Source: JAICXG01 sp036825615
GTDB taxonomy: Bacteria; Verrucomicrobiota; Verrucomicrobiia; Chthoniobacterales; UBA10450
NCBI GenBank assembly: GCA_036825615.1
Contig: DAISXY010000011.1
Location: 1 to 64,000 of the forward strand
DNA length: 64,000 bases
Direction of reading: 5' to 3'
Below are positions 16,145 to 25,154 of this stretch, piece after piece. Position numbers and translations under genes: made by a program. The notes beneath the pieces were generated by a model. It had not been told where the DNA came from, searched no databases, and worked only from the letters and a program-made list of their open reading frames with translations. How positions within the stretch are numbered: position 1 is the first letter of the stretch; each line of letters opens with the position of its first letter.

Positions 16145-17429
16145 CGGTCGGAGCGATCTTATCCGCAACTGCCGCAAGAGCAATGTCGCGCCGGTAATGA
16201 CAGCCTTCGAATTGAATTTTGCCGACCGCCTCGTAAGCGCGCGTGCGCGCCGCCGCGATCGTTTCGCCGAGCGCCGTGACGGCCAGCACGCGACCGCCGC
16301 TCGTGAAGACGTCGTTGTTTTCTCGCCGGGTCCCAGCATGGAAAACCTGCACGTCCGGCATTTCGGCGACCGTTTCCAAGCCGCTGATTTTCTTTCCTGT
16401 CTCGGGCCGCTCCGGATAACCAGCGGCCGCCATCACGACCGTAACCGCGGCTCGCGGATCGAGCTCAATCGTCAGGCCAGCAAGCTTTTCATCGATTGTC
16501 GCTTCGAGCAGCGGAAGCAGGTCACCTTGCAGCCGCGGCAAAATCACCTGCGTCTCGGGATCGCCAAAGCGGCAGTTGAACTCGAGCACGTGCGCGGTTC
16601 CGTTCCGGATCATGAGCCCGGGAAAGAGCAGGCCCGAGAACAGAATTTTTTCTTCCGCCAGACGATGCAGGAGCGGACGCATGATTTGCTCCTCGAACTG
16701 AGTCGTTAGGCCGCTGTTCCAGCCGGCGGGCGGGCTGTAGGCGCCCATCCCGCCGGTGTTCGGTCCTTCATTGCCATCGCGCAGCCGCTTGTGATCGCAG
16801 GCTGCCCCGAGCAATTGATGCTGATCGCCCGAGACAAGGAGGTGGAGTGAGCATTCCCAACCCTCGAGGAATTCCTCGATCAGGATGCGCGCCCCGGCCG
16901 CGCCAAATCGCCCCCGATCCATCATGTCCTCGATCGCTGTCACCGCGCTTGCCGTGTCCGGCGCAACCACCACGCCCTTGCCTGCGGCCAGCCCATCGGC
17001 TTTGATCACGATCGGGTAGTGAAGTTGCGCGGCGAAGCGACAGGCTTTGCGGCTCTCCTCAAAAATTCCCGCCATCGCCGTCGGGATACCGGTGTGGCGC
17101 ATCAGTTGTTTCGCAAAGACCTTCGAGGCTTCGAGCCGCGCCGCCGATTTGGTCGGGCCGAAAATCCGCAGATTGGCGCGCTGGAATTCATCCACAATCC
17201 CGGCGCCGAGCGGATCGTCGGGGCCGACTACCGTCAGGCCGATCGCATTCTCGCGGGCAAATTTCACCAGACCGGGAAAGTCATTCGGCGAGATCGCAAC
17301 ATTTTTGCCTAACGACTCCGTCCCGGCATTGCCCGGCGCGGAGAAGATCGCTTCCACCCGCGGCGATTGCTTCAGCTTCCAGGCGAGCGCATGTTCGCGG
17401 CCCCCGCCGCCCACGATCAGAATTCTCAC
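16119..17429 (-). CDS. purD: Phosphoribosylamine-glycine ligase (GAR synthetase)
   Basis: 436 residues from GTG 17429, which begins directly with RILIVGGGGREHALAWK, the family's N-terminus; the 13 codons upstream are Arg-rich and unlike the family. It joins phosphoribosylamine to glycine with ATP, the second step of purine synthesis. ATP-grasp landmarks are PIVIKADGLAAGKGVVVA, EEFLEGWECSLHLL, the GAR-synthetase signature NTGGMGAYSP, and HVLEFNCRFGDPETQVILPR. It is the first gene of a likely operon with the S41-like gene and rnc. It diverges from the HxlR regulator gene. Confidence 0.95.
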   Translation of the reverse strand: MRILIVGGGGREHALAWKLKQSPRVEAIFSAPGNAGTESLGKNVAISPNDFPGLVKFARENAIGLTVVGPDDPLGAGIVDEFQRANLRIFGPTKSAARLEASKVFAKQLMRHTGIPTAMAGIFEESRKACRFAAQLHYPIVIKADGLAAGKGVVVAPDTASAVTAIEDMMDRGRFGAAGARILIEEFLEGWECSLHLLVSGDQHQLLGAACDHKRLRDGNEGPNTGGMGAYSPPAGWNSGLTTQFEEQIMRPLLHRLAEEKILFSGLLFPGLMIRNGTAHVLEFNCRFGDPETQVILPRLQGDLLPLLEATIDEKLAGLTIELDPRAAVTVVMAAAGYPERPETGKKISGLETVAEMPDVQVFHAGTRRENNDVFTSGGRVLAVTALGETIAAARTRAYEAVGKIQFEGCHYRRDIALAAVADKIAPTDAAPRSQP

Positions 17430-17535
17430 CCTTCTCGAACCGCTCCTGTCCCGACGGCGGCGGGGCACGCCCGGCCGGCAATTCGCAAACTCCGCCCGGT
17501 GGATCCAGGCCTGCGTTTCTCTGGGGAACGCATCA

Positions 17536-17570
17536 GGAAAGGAGCCATACCAGATTTGCTCCTCTTTCCA
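17536..17570. promoter_or_regulatory. Inverted repeat upstream of the HxlR gene
   Basis: GGAAAGGAGC and GCTCCTCTTTCC form an imperfect inverted repeat across a 13-base loop in the purD/HxlR divergent gap. It could be an operator for the HxlR protein or an mRNA hairpin. This is suggestive only. Confidence 0.3.
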
Positions 17571-17662
17571 ACAAAATTTTCGCGCCCGTGAGCGGTCTTA
17601 CCATCGGATCGGCCTGTCACTCTCCGATTGCGCGTATCGGGCACCTCCATTACTTGAAGCGC

Positions 17663-18088
17663 ATGCCGAGCCGCCGCAGCCAGCCTTCGGTCATGAATGC
17701 GCATTGTCTTTCGCGCGTCGTTTTGAGCCGGATCGCGGACAAATGGACCGCTCTCATCATCCACGTCCTCGCCGGCGGCACCCGGCGCTACGCCGAACTG
17801 CAGCGCGAGATCGGCGGCATTTCGCAGAAGATGCTGACGCAAACCCTGCGCAGCCTGGAGCGCGACGGACTCGTTAGGCGCAAGGTCCATCCGGTCGTGC
17901 CGCCGAAAGTCGAGTACACCCTCACTCCCTTGGGACGCACCTTGATCGAACCGTTGCGCGCCATTTGTCGCTGGTCGGAAAAACATCTGCCGCAACTGGA
18001 AGCCAACCGCGCCCGGGCCGCGAGTGCGGGCAATGGCGCGGCGTCAATTCGCCAGGCGCAACTCGGAGCGAGATCTCGTGCACCATGA
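17663..18088 (+). CDS. HxlR-family winged-helix transcriptional regulator
   Basis: 141 residues from ATG 17663; a GTG at 17588 would add 25 residues not found in the family. The HxlR pattern is clear: cysteine 15 just before the helix, IADKWTALIIHVLAGGTRRYAELQREIGGISQKMLTQTLRSLERDGLVRR split over residues of about 23-72, then the wing KVHPVVPPKVEYTLTPLG. Such proteins are dimers that often respond to oxidants or electrophiles through the N-terminal cysteine. It overlaps the start of the antiporter gene, so it may regulate its own operon with that gene. It is divergent from purD. Confidence 0.82.
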   Translation: MPSRRSQPSVMNAHCLSRVVLSRIADKWTALIIHVLAGGTRRYAELQREIGGISQKMLTQTLRSLERDGLVRRKVHPVVPPKVEYTLTPLGRTLIEPLRAICRWSEKHLPQLEANRARAASAGNGAASIRQAQLGARSRAP

Positions 18089-19658
18089 CGAACCGCTCGT
18101 GCTCCTGCTCGTGTTCGTGGCCGCGCTCGTCGTGCTCGCCCATCGATGGGCCGTGCCTTATCCGGTCCTGCTGGTCCTCGGCGGTCTGGGGCTGAGTTTT
18201 TTTCCCTGGTTGCCGGTGATCCGGCTCGATCCGAATCTTGTCCTCTTTTTCTTTCTCCCGCCCTTGCTCTATCCGGCGGCGCTCTTCGCCTCGTGGCGAG
18301 ATTTCCGGCGCAATCTGCGGGCGATTCTTTTTCTCGCCATCGGTCTCGTCCTGCTCACGGCGACCGTCGTGGCATCGGTCGCGCACTGGGTCATCCCCGG
18401 CCTGCCCTGGGCCGCGGCGTTTACCCTCGGCGCGATTGTCTCGCCGCCCGATGCGGTCGCGGCCGAGGCCGTGCTGAAACGTCTGCGCGTGCCGGTCCGC
18501 GTCCAGGCGGTGCTGAGCGGCGAGAGCCTGGTGAACGATGCGACCGCACTCGTGACCTACCAGTTTGCGGTCGCAGCCATGGTCACCGGCCACTTCTCGT
18601 TAGGCGGAGCCGTCCTCCGCTTCCTTTTGATCGCGGTGGGAGGCGTGATCGTCGGGCTGGTGCTGGCGATCGTGGCCCGCGCCATTCATCACCGGCTGGA
18701 TGATCCACCGGTCCAGATCACAATTTCGCTCCTCACCCCTTTCCTCGCTTATCTCATCGCGGACCGGCTAACTGCCTCGGGCGTGCTCGCGGTCGTTACG
18801 GCTGGAGTTTATCTCGGGTGGCATTCGCCCGCGCTCTCCGCGCGGTTTCGTCTCCAGGCGGTCACCTTTTGGGAGATCGTGGCTTTTCTCCTGAACTGTT
18901 TCGTCTTTGTCATGATCGGGCTGGAGCTGCCGGATATCCGGCGACAGCTCGGACAGGAGTCGCCCTTGAGCCTCGCAGTTTACGGGGTCGTGATCAGCGT
19001 CACGGTCGTGCTGGTGCGGATGGCGTGGGTCTTTCCCGCAAGCTATCTCCCGCGCTGGCTCAGTCCGCGCTTTCGCCGGCACAATCCATCGCCGCCCTGG
19101 CAGCACACCCTGGTTGTGGCATGGGCGGGAATGCGCGGCGTCGTCTCGCTCGCCGCCGCTCTTGCCCTGCCGCTGGTGCTTGCGAACGGGCAGCCGTTTC
19201 CCGGGCGCAGTTACATCCTCTTTCTCACCTTCTGCGTCATCCTGACGACGCTGGTTTTACAAGGGCTGACTCTGCCGGTTCTGATCCGCTGGCTCGGTGT
19301 GCGCGATGAGGGCATCATCGACCGCGAGGAGCGCAACGCGCGTCTGCGCGCGAACGAAGCGGCGGTCGATTTCGTCGAACGCAAAGCACGCGAAGAACAT
19401 TTTCCCGACGAGGTGATGGAGCGGGTGCGGGCCGAATACTGCGATCGGATCGCCCAATTGCATACCCGTTGCGAAGAGGCTGCGAACCCAAGCGGCGAAG
19501 TTGCCACACCGATTTATCAGCGTCTGCAACAGGGAGCCCTGCAAGCCGAGCGCCAGACCATCATCGCGCTGCGAAATTCGCAGCAAATCAACGACGAAGC
19601 CCTCCGTCGCATCCAGCGCGACCTCGACCTGGCGGAGGCGCGGCTGACCGGGGATTAA
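18078..19658 (+). CDS. Na+/H+ antiporter, CPA1 family
   Basis: 526 residues from GTG 18078; ATG 18024 is in frame but would give a longer overlap with the regulator and an Arg-rich start. About 12 membrane helices are visible, with FFLPPLLYPAALFASW, the antiporter core GAIVSPPDAVAAEAVLKRL, the conserved GESLVNDATALVTYQFA, and near the C-terminus WAGMRGVVSLAAALALPL. A cytoplasmic tail of about 110 residues is rich in Arg and Glu (DFVERKAREEHFPDEVMERV) and helical. It exchanges Na+ or K+ for protons across the inner membrane. It overlaps the HxlR gene by 11 bases and is probably co-transcribed with it. Confidence 0.9.
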   Translation: MHHDEPLVLLLVFVAALVVLAHRWAVPYPVLLVLGGLGLSFFPWLPVIRLDPNLVLFFFLPPLLYPAALFASWRDFRRNLRAILFLAIGLVLLTATVVASVAHWVIPGLPWAAAFTLGAIVSPPDAVAAEAVLKRLRVPVRVQAVLSGESLVNDATALVTYQFAVAAMVTGHFSLGGAVLRFLLIAVGGVIVGLVLAIVARAIHHRLDDPPVQITISLLTPFLAYLIADRLTASGVLAVVTAGVYLGWHSPALSARFRLQAVTFWEIVAFLLNCFVFVMIGLELPDIRRQLGQESPLSLAVYGVVISVTVVLVRMAWVFPASYLPRWLSPRFRRHNPSPPWQHTLVVAWAGMRGVVSLAAALALPLVLANGQPFPGRSYILFLTFCVILTTLVLQGLTLPVLIRWLGVRDEGIIDREERNARLRANEAAVDFVERKAREEHFPDEVMERVRAEYCDRIAQLHTRCEEAANPSGEVATPIYQRLQQGALQAERQTIIALRNSQQINDEALRRIQRDLDLAEARLTGD

Positions 19659-19703
19659 AATTTAGGCTTGCCAAGTCGCTGGCAGGAGGAGCAAACCAGC
19701 GGG

Positions 19704-20225
19704 ATGAAAACAAAACTCCTCAGAATTGGCTTCGCTGCGTCGTTGAGCTGTTTGGTTGTCTCAACCGGTTGTGAGCAGCGAAAGCTAGATGGCAACGGCG
19801 ACGGAGAACCGCATGCGCTGCTTGTCAGACTGACACCCGACCAATGGAATCAGATTCAAGGCGTCTTGAACGGAAATTCTCCTGGCCAGAAACAGCAGCG
19901 GGAGAAGCTGTTCAGGATCAGGGAGTATTATGAGGGCGAAATCACGTCGGAGCCGTATGGGACGATGAGCAACGATTTTCTCGTCGGTGCCATCCCAAAT
20001 AGAATCGACAACTTTACCGGGTACGCGGTGCAAATCGGCTTGGGCGCAGACGAAGATCCCAGCTACGAAATACTGCCGCCGCCCGCAGGCGTGCCCCCCC
20101 CGCAGCCGGCAACCGGTTCGGCTCACAGGAATAAGAATTTGGAAGTGTCCCGTGAGATGGTGAAGGCGGTGAAATGTATCCTTAACTCGCCGACCTGCAC
20201 TCCAACTCCAACTGCGACCCCCTAA
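19704..20225 (+). CDS. Small lipoprotein, unknown function
   Basis: 173 residues from ATG 19704 (MKTKLLRIGFAASL), preceded at some distance by GGAGGAG. A lipoprotein signal with the lipobox VVSTGC is visible, so the mature protein starts at the cysteine near residue 23. The rest is soluble, with no domain I recognise; segments include LTPDQWNQIQGVLNG and SNDFLVGAIPNRIDN, and the C-terminus is a Pro/Thr tail. The next gene starts 14 bp later and the HTTM gene follows, so the three probably form an operon and may act together at the membrane. Confidence 0.6.
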   Translation: MKTKLLRIGFAASLSCLVVSTGCEQRKLDGNGDGEPHALLVRLTPDQWNQIQGVLNGNSPGQKQQREKLFRIREYYEGEITSEPYGTMSNDFLVGAIPNRIDNFTGYAVQIGLGADEDPSYEILPPPAGVPPPQPATGSAHRNKNLEVSREMVKAVKCILNSPTCTPTPTATP

Positions 20226-20239
20226 GGCCGGTGTAACTC

Positions 20240-20839
20240 GTGTCCGCAAGACAGCGCCTATCATGGGCGGCTTTTCTCGGTTTTCATTTCACCCTCGCCA
20301 TTAGCATAGCCCTGCTCGATATGTCCTCGGGGATGGTTGCAAGCGGGCGCGACGCAGCCTTCTGGCGACGCGTAGAAGCGCTCACGAACACGATCCTGGG
20401 AAAGGGGCGAACTGAGGATGATTGGGTTCGACAACTATTCGCAACTTACAGCGACTGCACAGGTATCGACGCCGGTTACAGCTATTTCGCCCCCGATGTG
20501 CCCGCGAATGCGAAAGTCATTTTCGAGATCACCGATGCCGCTGGTAAGACAACCTATGATCTGCCGGTGGTAGAAAGGGCGGCGGCAGGAGTTCGCATCG
20601 CCACGCTGCTAGAGTCACTTCCAAGAGTTCGTTATCAGCCGTTCCGCAAAGCTATTCTGAAGATCCTGAGCGAGTCGGCTGCCCGGGAACATCCGGAGGC
20701 GGTTACGATTCGCGCTCTGCTTGGCGTTGCCGTTCAACCTGGCGTGACTGACTACATCAAAGGCAAGAGGACGTTCTATCGCCGCCTCGATGTCTATGAA
20801 TACCGTCGCCAAAAGGCGATTGAGTTGCGTGAGCAATAG
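20240..20839 (+). CDS. Membrane-anchored protein of unknown function
   Basis: 199 residues from GTG 20240, 14 bp after the lipoprotein gene. One N-terminal membrane helix (LSWAAFLGFHFTLAISIALLD type) is followed by a soluble domain with DCTGIDAGYSYFAPDVP and VIFEITDAAGKTTYDLPV, which looks beta-rich and extracytoplasmic. The end is basic (YRRLDVYEYRRQKAIEL). The stop is three bases before the HTTM gene. Single-helix proteins of this sort are often encoded next to HTTM proteins, so I infer a joint function, but the family is not one I can name firmly. Confidence 0.6.
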   Translation: MSARQRLSWAAFLGFHFTLAISIALLDMSSGMVASGRDAAFWRRVEALTNTILGKGRTEDDWVRQLFATYSDCTGIDAGYSYFAPDVPANAKVIFEITDAAGKTTYDLPVVERAAAGVRIATLLESLPRVRYQPFRKAILKILSESAAREHPEAVTIRALLGVAVQPGVTDYIKGKRTFYRRLDVYEYRRQKAIELREQ

Positions 20840-20842
20840 CCG

Positions 20843-21775
20843 ATGCAGCGGTTGCTCAGAACGATAGGCCAATTCTTATTCCCGCCTGATTCCGATCAAT
20901 GGCTGACGATCCTGCGGGTCGGCCTGGGATTGCAACTGATCCTCTACGCTATCTCACTAAGTGACGATTGGTTCTTTCTTTTCGGTTCAGGCCAAGGCTC
21001 CCTCAACCGGCAGCTGGCGGAAGCGGTCCTTTCGGGTGAAAGTAATCTTACTCCGCGCCTTGGCTGGCTGGTCGCACTTGGCTCTCACATCGGTGTGGCG
21101 GAGACGACCACTCTATCTCTTGTCTGGGTCAGCCTGATTGCTTTGGGCGCGTGCCTCGCGATCGGACTGTTTTGCCGGCCATGTGCGATTCTCGCCTGGT
21201 TCCTGCACCTGGCGACGGTCCGCAGTGGTCTGCTTTTCTCCTACGGGGTCGATAACTTTACGACCATCGGCTTGTTCTATCTTGTGATCGCGCCTTTCCC
21301 CGACAAGTGGTCATTAGACCATCGTTTGTGGCCGGGCGCGGCGGCGGCGCCGGAGCGACTCGGGTTTCACCGGCGCCTCCTTCAAATCCATCTTTGCATC
21401 ATTTATTTTTTCGGCGGGATTTCGAAGGCAGTCAGCCACGACTGGTGGAACGGAGATAATATGTGGCGGGTGCTTACCCGGGCTCCTTTTGATGTCATCC
21501 CGATTGACCTTGTAATTCAATTTCGACACCTGCTTCCCCTGGCGGGCAGCGTGGTCTGCATCCTGGAAAGTGCTTATCCGATTTTCATATGGCCGAAACG
21601 AACGCGTCCGTTTTGGCTGGCCGGGATCCTTCTTCTCCATCTGGGCATCGGGGCGGCGATGGGCTTGTATCTCTTCGCTTCGATCATGTTAATCCTGAAC
21701 CTGGCCGGGTTTGGTAATGAACTGCTCGCCCGGGGCATCGCCCTTGTCAGATCCATTCGACGACGCCCGGTCTGA
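20843..21775 (+). CDS. HTTM-domain membrane protein (vitamin K-dependent carboxylase-like N-terminal family)
   Basis: 310 residues with about eight membrane helices. Features of the HTTM group are the N-terminal WLTILRVGLGLQLILYAISL, a loop GSGQGSLNRQLAEAVLSG, the segment FLHLATVRSGLLFSYGVDNF, and the helix LLQIHLCIIYFFGGISKAVSHDWWNGD, with the conserved H and W-x-G pattern. In eukaryotes this fold carries out gamma-glutamyl carboxylation; bacterial members are mostly uncharacterised, so no activity is claimed. It lies three bases after the preceding gene, in a probable operon starting at 19704. The cyclase gene begins 31 bp later. Confidence 0.75.
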   Translation: MQRLLRTIGQFLFPPDSDQWLTILRVGLGLQLILYAISLSDDWFFLFGSGQGSLNRQLAEAVLSGESNLTPRLGWLVALGSHIGVAETTTLSLVWVSLIALGACLAIGLFCRPCAILAWFLHLATVRSGLLFSYGVDNFTTIGLFYLVIAPFPDKWSLDHRLWPGAAAAPERLGFHRRLLQIHLCIIYFFGGISKAVSHDWWNGDNMWRVLTRAPFDVIPIDLVIQFRHLLPLAGSVVCILESAYPIFIWPKRTRPFWLAGILLLHLGIGAAMGLYLFASIMLILNLAGFGNELLARGIALVRSIRRRPV

Positions 21776-21806
21776 TGGCATAATATCATTCGAACCGGCG
21801 ACAGCC

Positions 21807-24242
21807 ATGGCGGCACACGCGAGCACGGAGTTCCATCTCGAGATCGCCCACATTCTGTTTATCGACACGGTGGGTTATTCGAGGCTGCGGATGGACGAGC
21901 AGCGGGAAATACAGAAGCTGCTCACCAAACTCGTGCGCGAGACGCGATGTTTCCGCGCCGCCGAAAGTGAGGGCAAGCTGATCAAGTTGCCCACCGGCGA
22001 TGGGATGGCGCTAGTCTTCAGCGACAGCATCGAATCGCCCATCACTTGCGCCCAGCAGATTTGCGAGGCAATTGCGCCGCACCCTCAGTTGAAGCTACGC
22101 ATGGGAATTCACAGCGGACCGGTCACGCGAGTCAGTGATGTCAACGACCGATCCAATTTCGCCGGGGGAGCCATGAACATGGCGGAGCGAGTCATGTCGT
22201 GCGCCGACGCCAATCACATTCTGCTTTCGAAACGCGCGGCCGACGACCTGGCCGAGATTGATCGGTGGCGGCCGTGTTTGCACGACATTGGAGAATGCGA
22301 AGGAAAACATGGCATGAGGCTGCATGTCGTTAATTTCTTCACTGATAAGGTTGGCAATCCTGCGTTGCCGTTAAAGTTCCAGACCAGGAGAGCGGCGGGC
22401 CGTTCTGGAACGGGTTATCTTCGCTCACATCGGCATCAGATTGCGGTTGGCGCGCTGGTTTTGCTCATTGCGGCGGCTTGTGTCGTTTACTCGGTCCTGC
22501 GTTCCTCCTCGCCGCGTAAGCCTGGCCCGCCTGGAAGCAGCGAGACAGAACGTTTGCCGGACAAGAGCATTGCTGTTCTGCCTTTTGAGAGTCCGACGAA
22601 CGACAAGTTGGACGTTATATTTGCTGACGGCGTCCAGGATGAAATCCAGACCGACCTGGGAAAGGTAGCCGCTCTCAACGTCATCAGTCGCACCTCGACG
22701 ATGCAATACCGCTCCCGGGCGGAACGTAACCTGCGCGAAATTGGCCAGGCCCTGGGAGCATCTCATGTTGTGGAAGGCACTGTGCAGAGAGACGGGAAGC
22801 GCGTCCGTGTAAGTGTTCAGGTCACCGACACGCGTAGTAACACCCAGGTTTGGGCGGAAAGTTACGAACGCGACATTGCGGATGCTTTTGCCCTCGAAAG
22901 TGAGCTGGCAGAAACAATCGTCGCTCAGCTTGAGGCAAGACTTTCGCCGGAAGAGAAAGCCGCGATAGAACAAGAGTCGACCTCGGATGAGCTGGCCCAT
23001 CAGCTATTTCTCGAAGGCAACGCGCTCATCACCGCACCCCTCGTTAATCTGCAAGGAACTCAGAATCTTTTCCGAGCCGCCGATTTCTTGGAAAAAGCGG
23101 TAGCACGGGACCCCGACTATTTTCGCGCTTATTGCAAGCTCGCGAGTGTCCACGATCAAATCTATCTTTACGGACCAGATCACACGCCCGCCCGGCTCGC
23201 CCTCGCCAACGCCGCGGTGAGGAACGCGCAGCGCCTCCGGCCGGATGCGGGCGAAACCCACCTCGCGCTGGCCGAGCATCTCTATTGCGGCTTTTTCGAT
23301 TACGACGGAGCGCGCCGGGAATTGGAGCTGGCGCGTCGTTCCCTGCCCAACGAACCCCTGGTTTTTGAGTACGCCGGCTTTATCGATCGGCGGCAGAATC
23401 GCTGGGACGATTCGACCAGGAATCTCCTGCGCGCCCTGGAGCTGGACCCGCGTAACACCTACATCCTGCACCAACTCGCGATCAGCTATGAAAGGCTCCG
23501 GCAGTTCGAGAAAGCGGCGACCATGATCGATCGGGCGCGCGAGATTCTACCTAACGATCCAAGCCTGCGCGTAGCCCGGGCTTCTTTCTCCTTGCACGCG
23601 GCCGCGGACCCACAGCCGATGCATGCCGCGATCGATGGGATTGTGACTCAGGATCAAAATGCCGCCGCCAGGATCGCGGACGAATGGTTTCACCTGGCGC
23701 TGTGCGAGCGCGATGCCGTCGCCGCCGGACGCGCGATCGCTGCCATGACAACGCAAGGTTACACCATGGAAGGTTTTCTGTTGCCGCGGGCGTGGTGTGA
23801 GGCACTCGCCGCCCGGCTCGCGGGCGATGCCGCGGCGGAACAGGCGGCCTTTACCAGCGCTCGCGTTCAGGTCGAGGAAAGCTTGCGAGACGATCCTGGT
23901 CACGCCGAGCCGCTTTCCATCCTGGGCATGATCGACGGCGCCCTCGGTCGGAAGGCCGACGCCATCCGGGAAGGGAAGCGCGCGGTTGAAATGCTTCCGC
24001 TGGAAAAGGATTCGATCAATGGCCCGCTCGCGATTGAGTTTCTCGCGGTCACGTATGCCTGGACGGGTGAAACGGATTTGGCGCTGGAGACGTTAAAGCG
24101 GGCTGCGAGCGTCCCGGGCTATGTCACGTATGGTGAACTGCGGCTGCATCCGTTTTGGGATTCACTGCGGGGCGACCCCCGCTTTGACCAGATCGTTGCC
24201 TCGCTCGCGCCGGCAAAGAAGAAGGTGCCCGAGTCACGCTAG
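21807..24242 (+). CDS. Class III adenylate/guanylate cyclase fused to TolB-like domain and TPRs
   Basis: 811 residues from ATG 21807; upstream in-frame starts overlap the HTTM gene. The cyclase domain (about 10-190) has the metal aspartates in FIDTVGYSRL (D20) and LPTGDGMALVF (D65) and the transition-state pair in GGAMNMAERV (N and R), so it may be active. A membrane helix lies at about 208-230. Next is a TolB N-terminal/FlgO-like domain (SIAVLPFESP, FADGVQDEIQTDL, VISRTSTMQYR, VEGTVQRDG, WAESYERD) and then TPRs. The part after the membrane helix is clearly homologous to the kinase at 38182. It makes cAMP or cGMP; the substrate is undecided. It is the last gene before the ribosomal block. Confidence 0.85.
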   Translation: MAAHASTEFHLEIAHILFIDTVGYSRLRMDEQREIQKLLTKLVRETRCFRAAESEGKLIKLPTGDGMALVFSDSIESPITCAQQICEAIAPHPQLKLRMGIHSGPVTRVSDVNDRSNFAGGAMNMAERVMSCADANHILLSKRAADDLAEIDRWRPCLHDIGECEGKHGMRLHVVNFFTDKVGNPALPLKFQTRRAAGRSGTGYLRSHRHQIAVGALVLLIAAACVVYSVLRSSSPRKPGPPGSSETERLPDKSIAVLPFESPTNDKLDVIFADGVQDEIQTDLGKVAALNVISRTSTMQYRSRAERNLREIGQALGASHVVEGTVQRDGKRVRVSVQVTDTRSNTQVWAESYERDIADAFALESELAETIVAQLEARLSPEEKAAIEQESTSDELAHQLFLEGNALITAPLVNLQGTQNLFRAADFLEKAVARDPDYFRAYCKLASVHDQIYLYGPDHTPARLALANAAVRNAQRLRPDAGETHLALAEHLYCGFFDYDGARRELELARRSLPNEPLVFEYAGFIDRRQNRWDDSTRNLLRALELDPRNTYILHQLAISYERLRQFEKAATMIDRAREILPNDPSLRVARASFSLHAAADPQPMHAAIDGIVTQDQNAAARIADEWFHLALCERDAVAAGRAIAAMTTQGYTMEGFLLPRAWCEALAARLAGDAAAEQAAFTSARVQVEESLRDDPGHAEPLSILGMIDGALGRKADAIREGKRAVEMLPLEKDSINGPLAIEFLAVTYAWTGETDLALETLKRAASVPGYVTYGELRLHPFWDSLRGDPRFDQIVASLAPAKKKVPESR

Positions 24243-24298
24243 CTGGTTGTTGTCAGAACCGACGATCGCGCTTAAGGCAGAATCCCTTGCGTCGGCCT

Positions 24299-24326
24299 TT
24301 GACAGGAGGCGCGGACCAGCTACCTT
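24299..24326 (+). promoter_or_regulatory. Candidate sigma-70 promoter for rplA
   Basis: TTGACA (24299-24304) and TACCTT (24321-24326) are separated by 16 bases, about 85 bp before the rplA start. The -35 box is perfect and the -10 box is weak. It is the only promoter-like pair I see in this 169-bp gap. Confidence 0.45.
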
Positions 24327-24411
24327 GTGCACCCCTGCCGGTCCTCCGACCGCGCGGGAAACCAAGCCAGGAGAGTCCGCCAAAGCCGGATTCGCTCGCA
24401 CTGACAAGATC

Positions 24412-25113
24412 ATGCAAAAAAATCGCAGCAAACGTTATCGCGCGGCCCTCGAGCAGGTGGACCGCAACAAGGCTTACAGCTTCCCCGAAGCGGTCACCAC
24501 GCTGAAGAAGCTGCCGCCGACCAAGTTTGACCAGACCGTGACGATGTCGTTTCGGCTCGGGGTTGATCCCAAGCAGTCGGACCAGATGGTGCGCGGCACT
24601 TGTCCGCTCCCGCATGGCAGCGGCAAACAGGTGCGGGTGCTCGTTTTTGCCGAGGGCGAAGCGGCGCGCGCGGCGAAGGATGCCGGCGCGGAGCATGTCG
24701 GGTTTATGGATCTGGTGAAGAAGTGCCAGGAAGGTTTCCAGGATTTCGATGTCGCGATCGCGACGCCCGCGGCGATGGCGGAAGTGCGCAAGCTCGGCAA
24801 GATCCTCGGTCCGCGCGGCCTGATGCCGAATCCAAAGACCGGTACCGTGACAGAGGACACCGCGAAAGCCGTCAAGGAAGTGAAGGCCGGCCGGGTCGAG
24901 TTCAAGCTCGACAAGAACGGCAATGTCGCCGTTCCGGTTGGAAAATTTTCATTCCAAGAAAATCAGCTGGTCGAAAACGGAAGCGCCATTATTGACGCGG
25001 TCATGAAAGCTCGGCCGGCCAGCGCCAAAGGCCGCTACCTGGAAGCGATGACGCTCGCCGCCACGATGTCGCCTGGCGTACCGATCGATCCTTCGCCTTA
25101 TCTGAAGTTTTGA
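24412..25113 (+). CDS. rplA: 50S ribosomal protein L1
   Basis: 233 residues from ATG 24412 (MQKNRSKRYRAALEQVDRNK); longer in-frame starts run back into the cyclase gene and have no family match. L1 binds 23S rRNA at the mobile stalk next to the E site. Conserved blocks are RLGVDPKQSDQMVRGTCPLP, GKQVRVLVFAEG, KLGKILGPRGLMPNPKTGTV and GRVEFKLDKNGNV. In most bacteria rplK lies just upstream, with nusG and secE before it; here the neighbour is a cyclase gene, so this end of the cluster has been rearranged. rplJ follows after 41 bp. Confidence 0.97.
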   Translation: MQKNRSKRYRAALEQVDRNKAYSFPEAVTTLKKLPPTKFDQTVTMSFRLGVDPKQSDQMVRGTCPLPHGSGKQVRVLVFAEGEAARAAKDAGAEHVGFMDLVKKCQEGFQDFDVAIATPAAMAEVRKLGKILGPRGLMPNPKTGTVTEDTAKAVKEVKAGRVEFKLDKNGNVAVPVGKFSFQENQLVENGSAIIDAVMKARPASAKGRYLEAMTLAATMSPGVPIDPSPYLKF

Positions 25114-25154
25114 AACGCCCGGCTCCCAAGTAACGACGCTTAAATTCCAAATCC

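Noticed and set aside
17588..17663. Longer start (GTG 17588) for the HxlR gene
   Set aside because: The extra 25 residues are not seen in the family and the inverted repeat is close upstream; ATG 17663 fits the usual length.
24243..24411. A tRNA or an L1/L11 regulatory leader upstream of rplA
   Set aside because: I could not fold a cloverleaf or find the L1-binding pattern; only a promoter-like pair is supported.
25114..25154. L10 leader structure before rplJ
   Set aside because: The gap is only 41 bases and shows no kink-turn motif.
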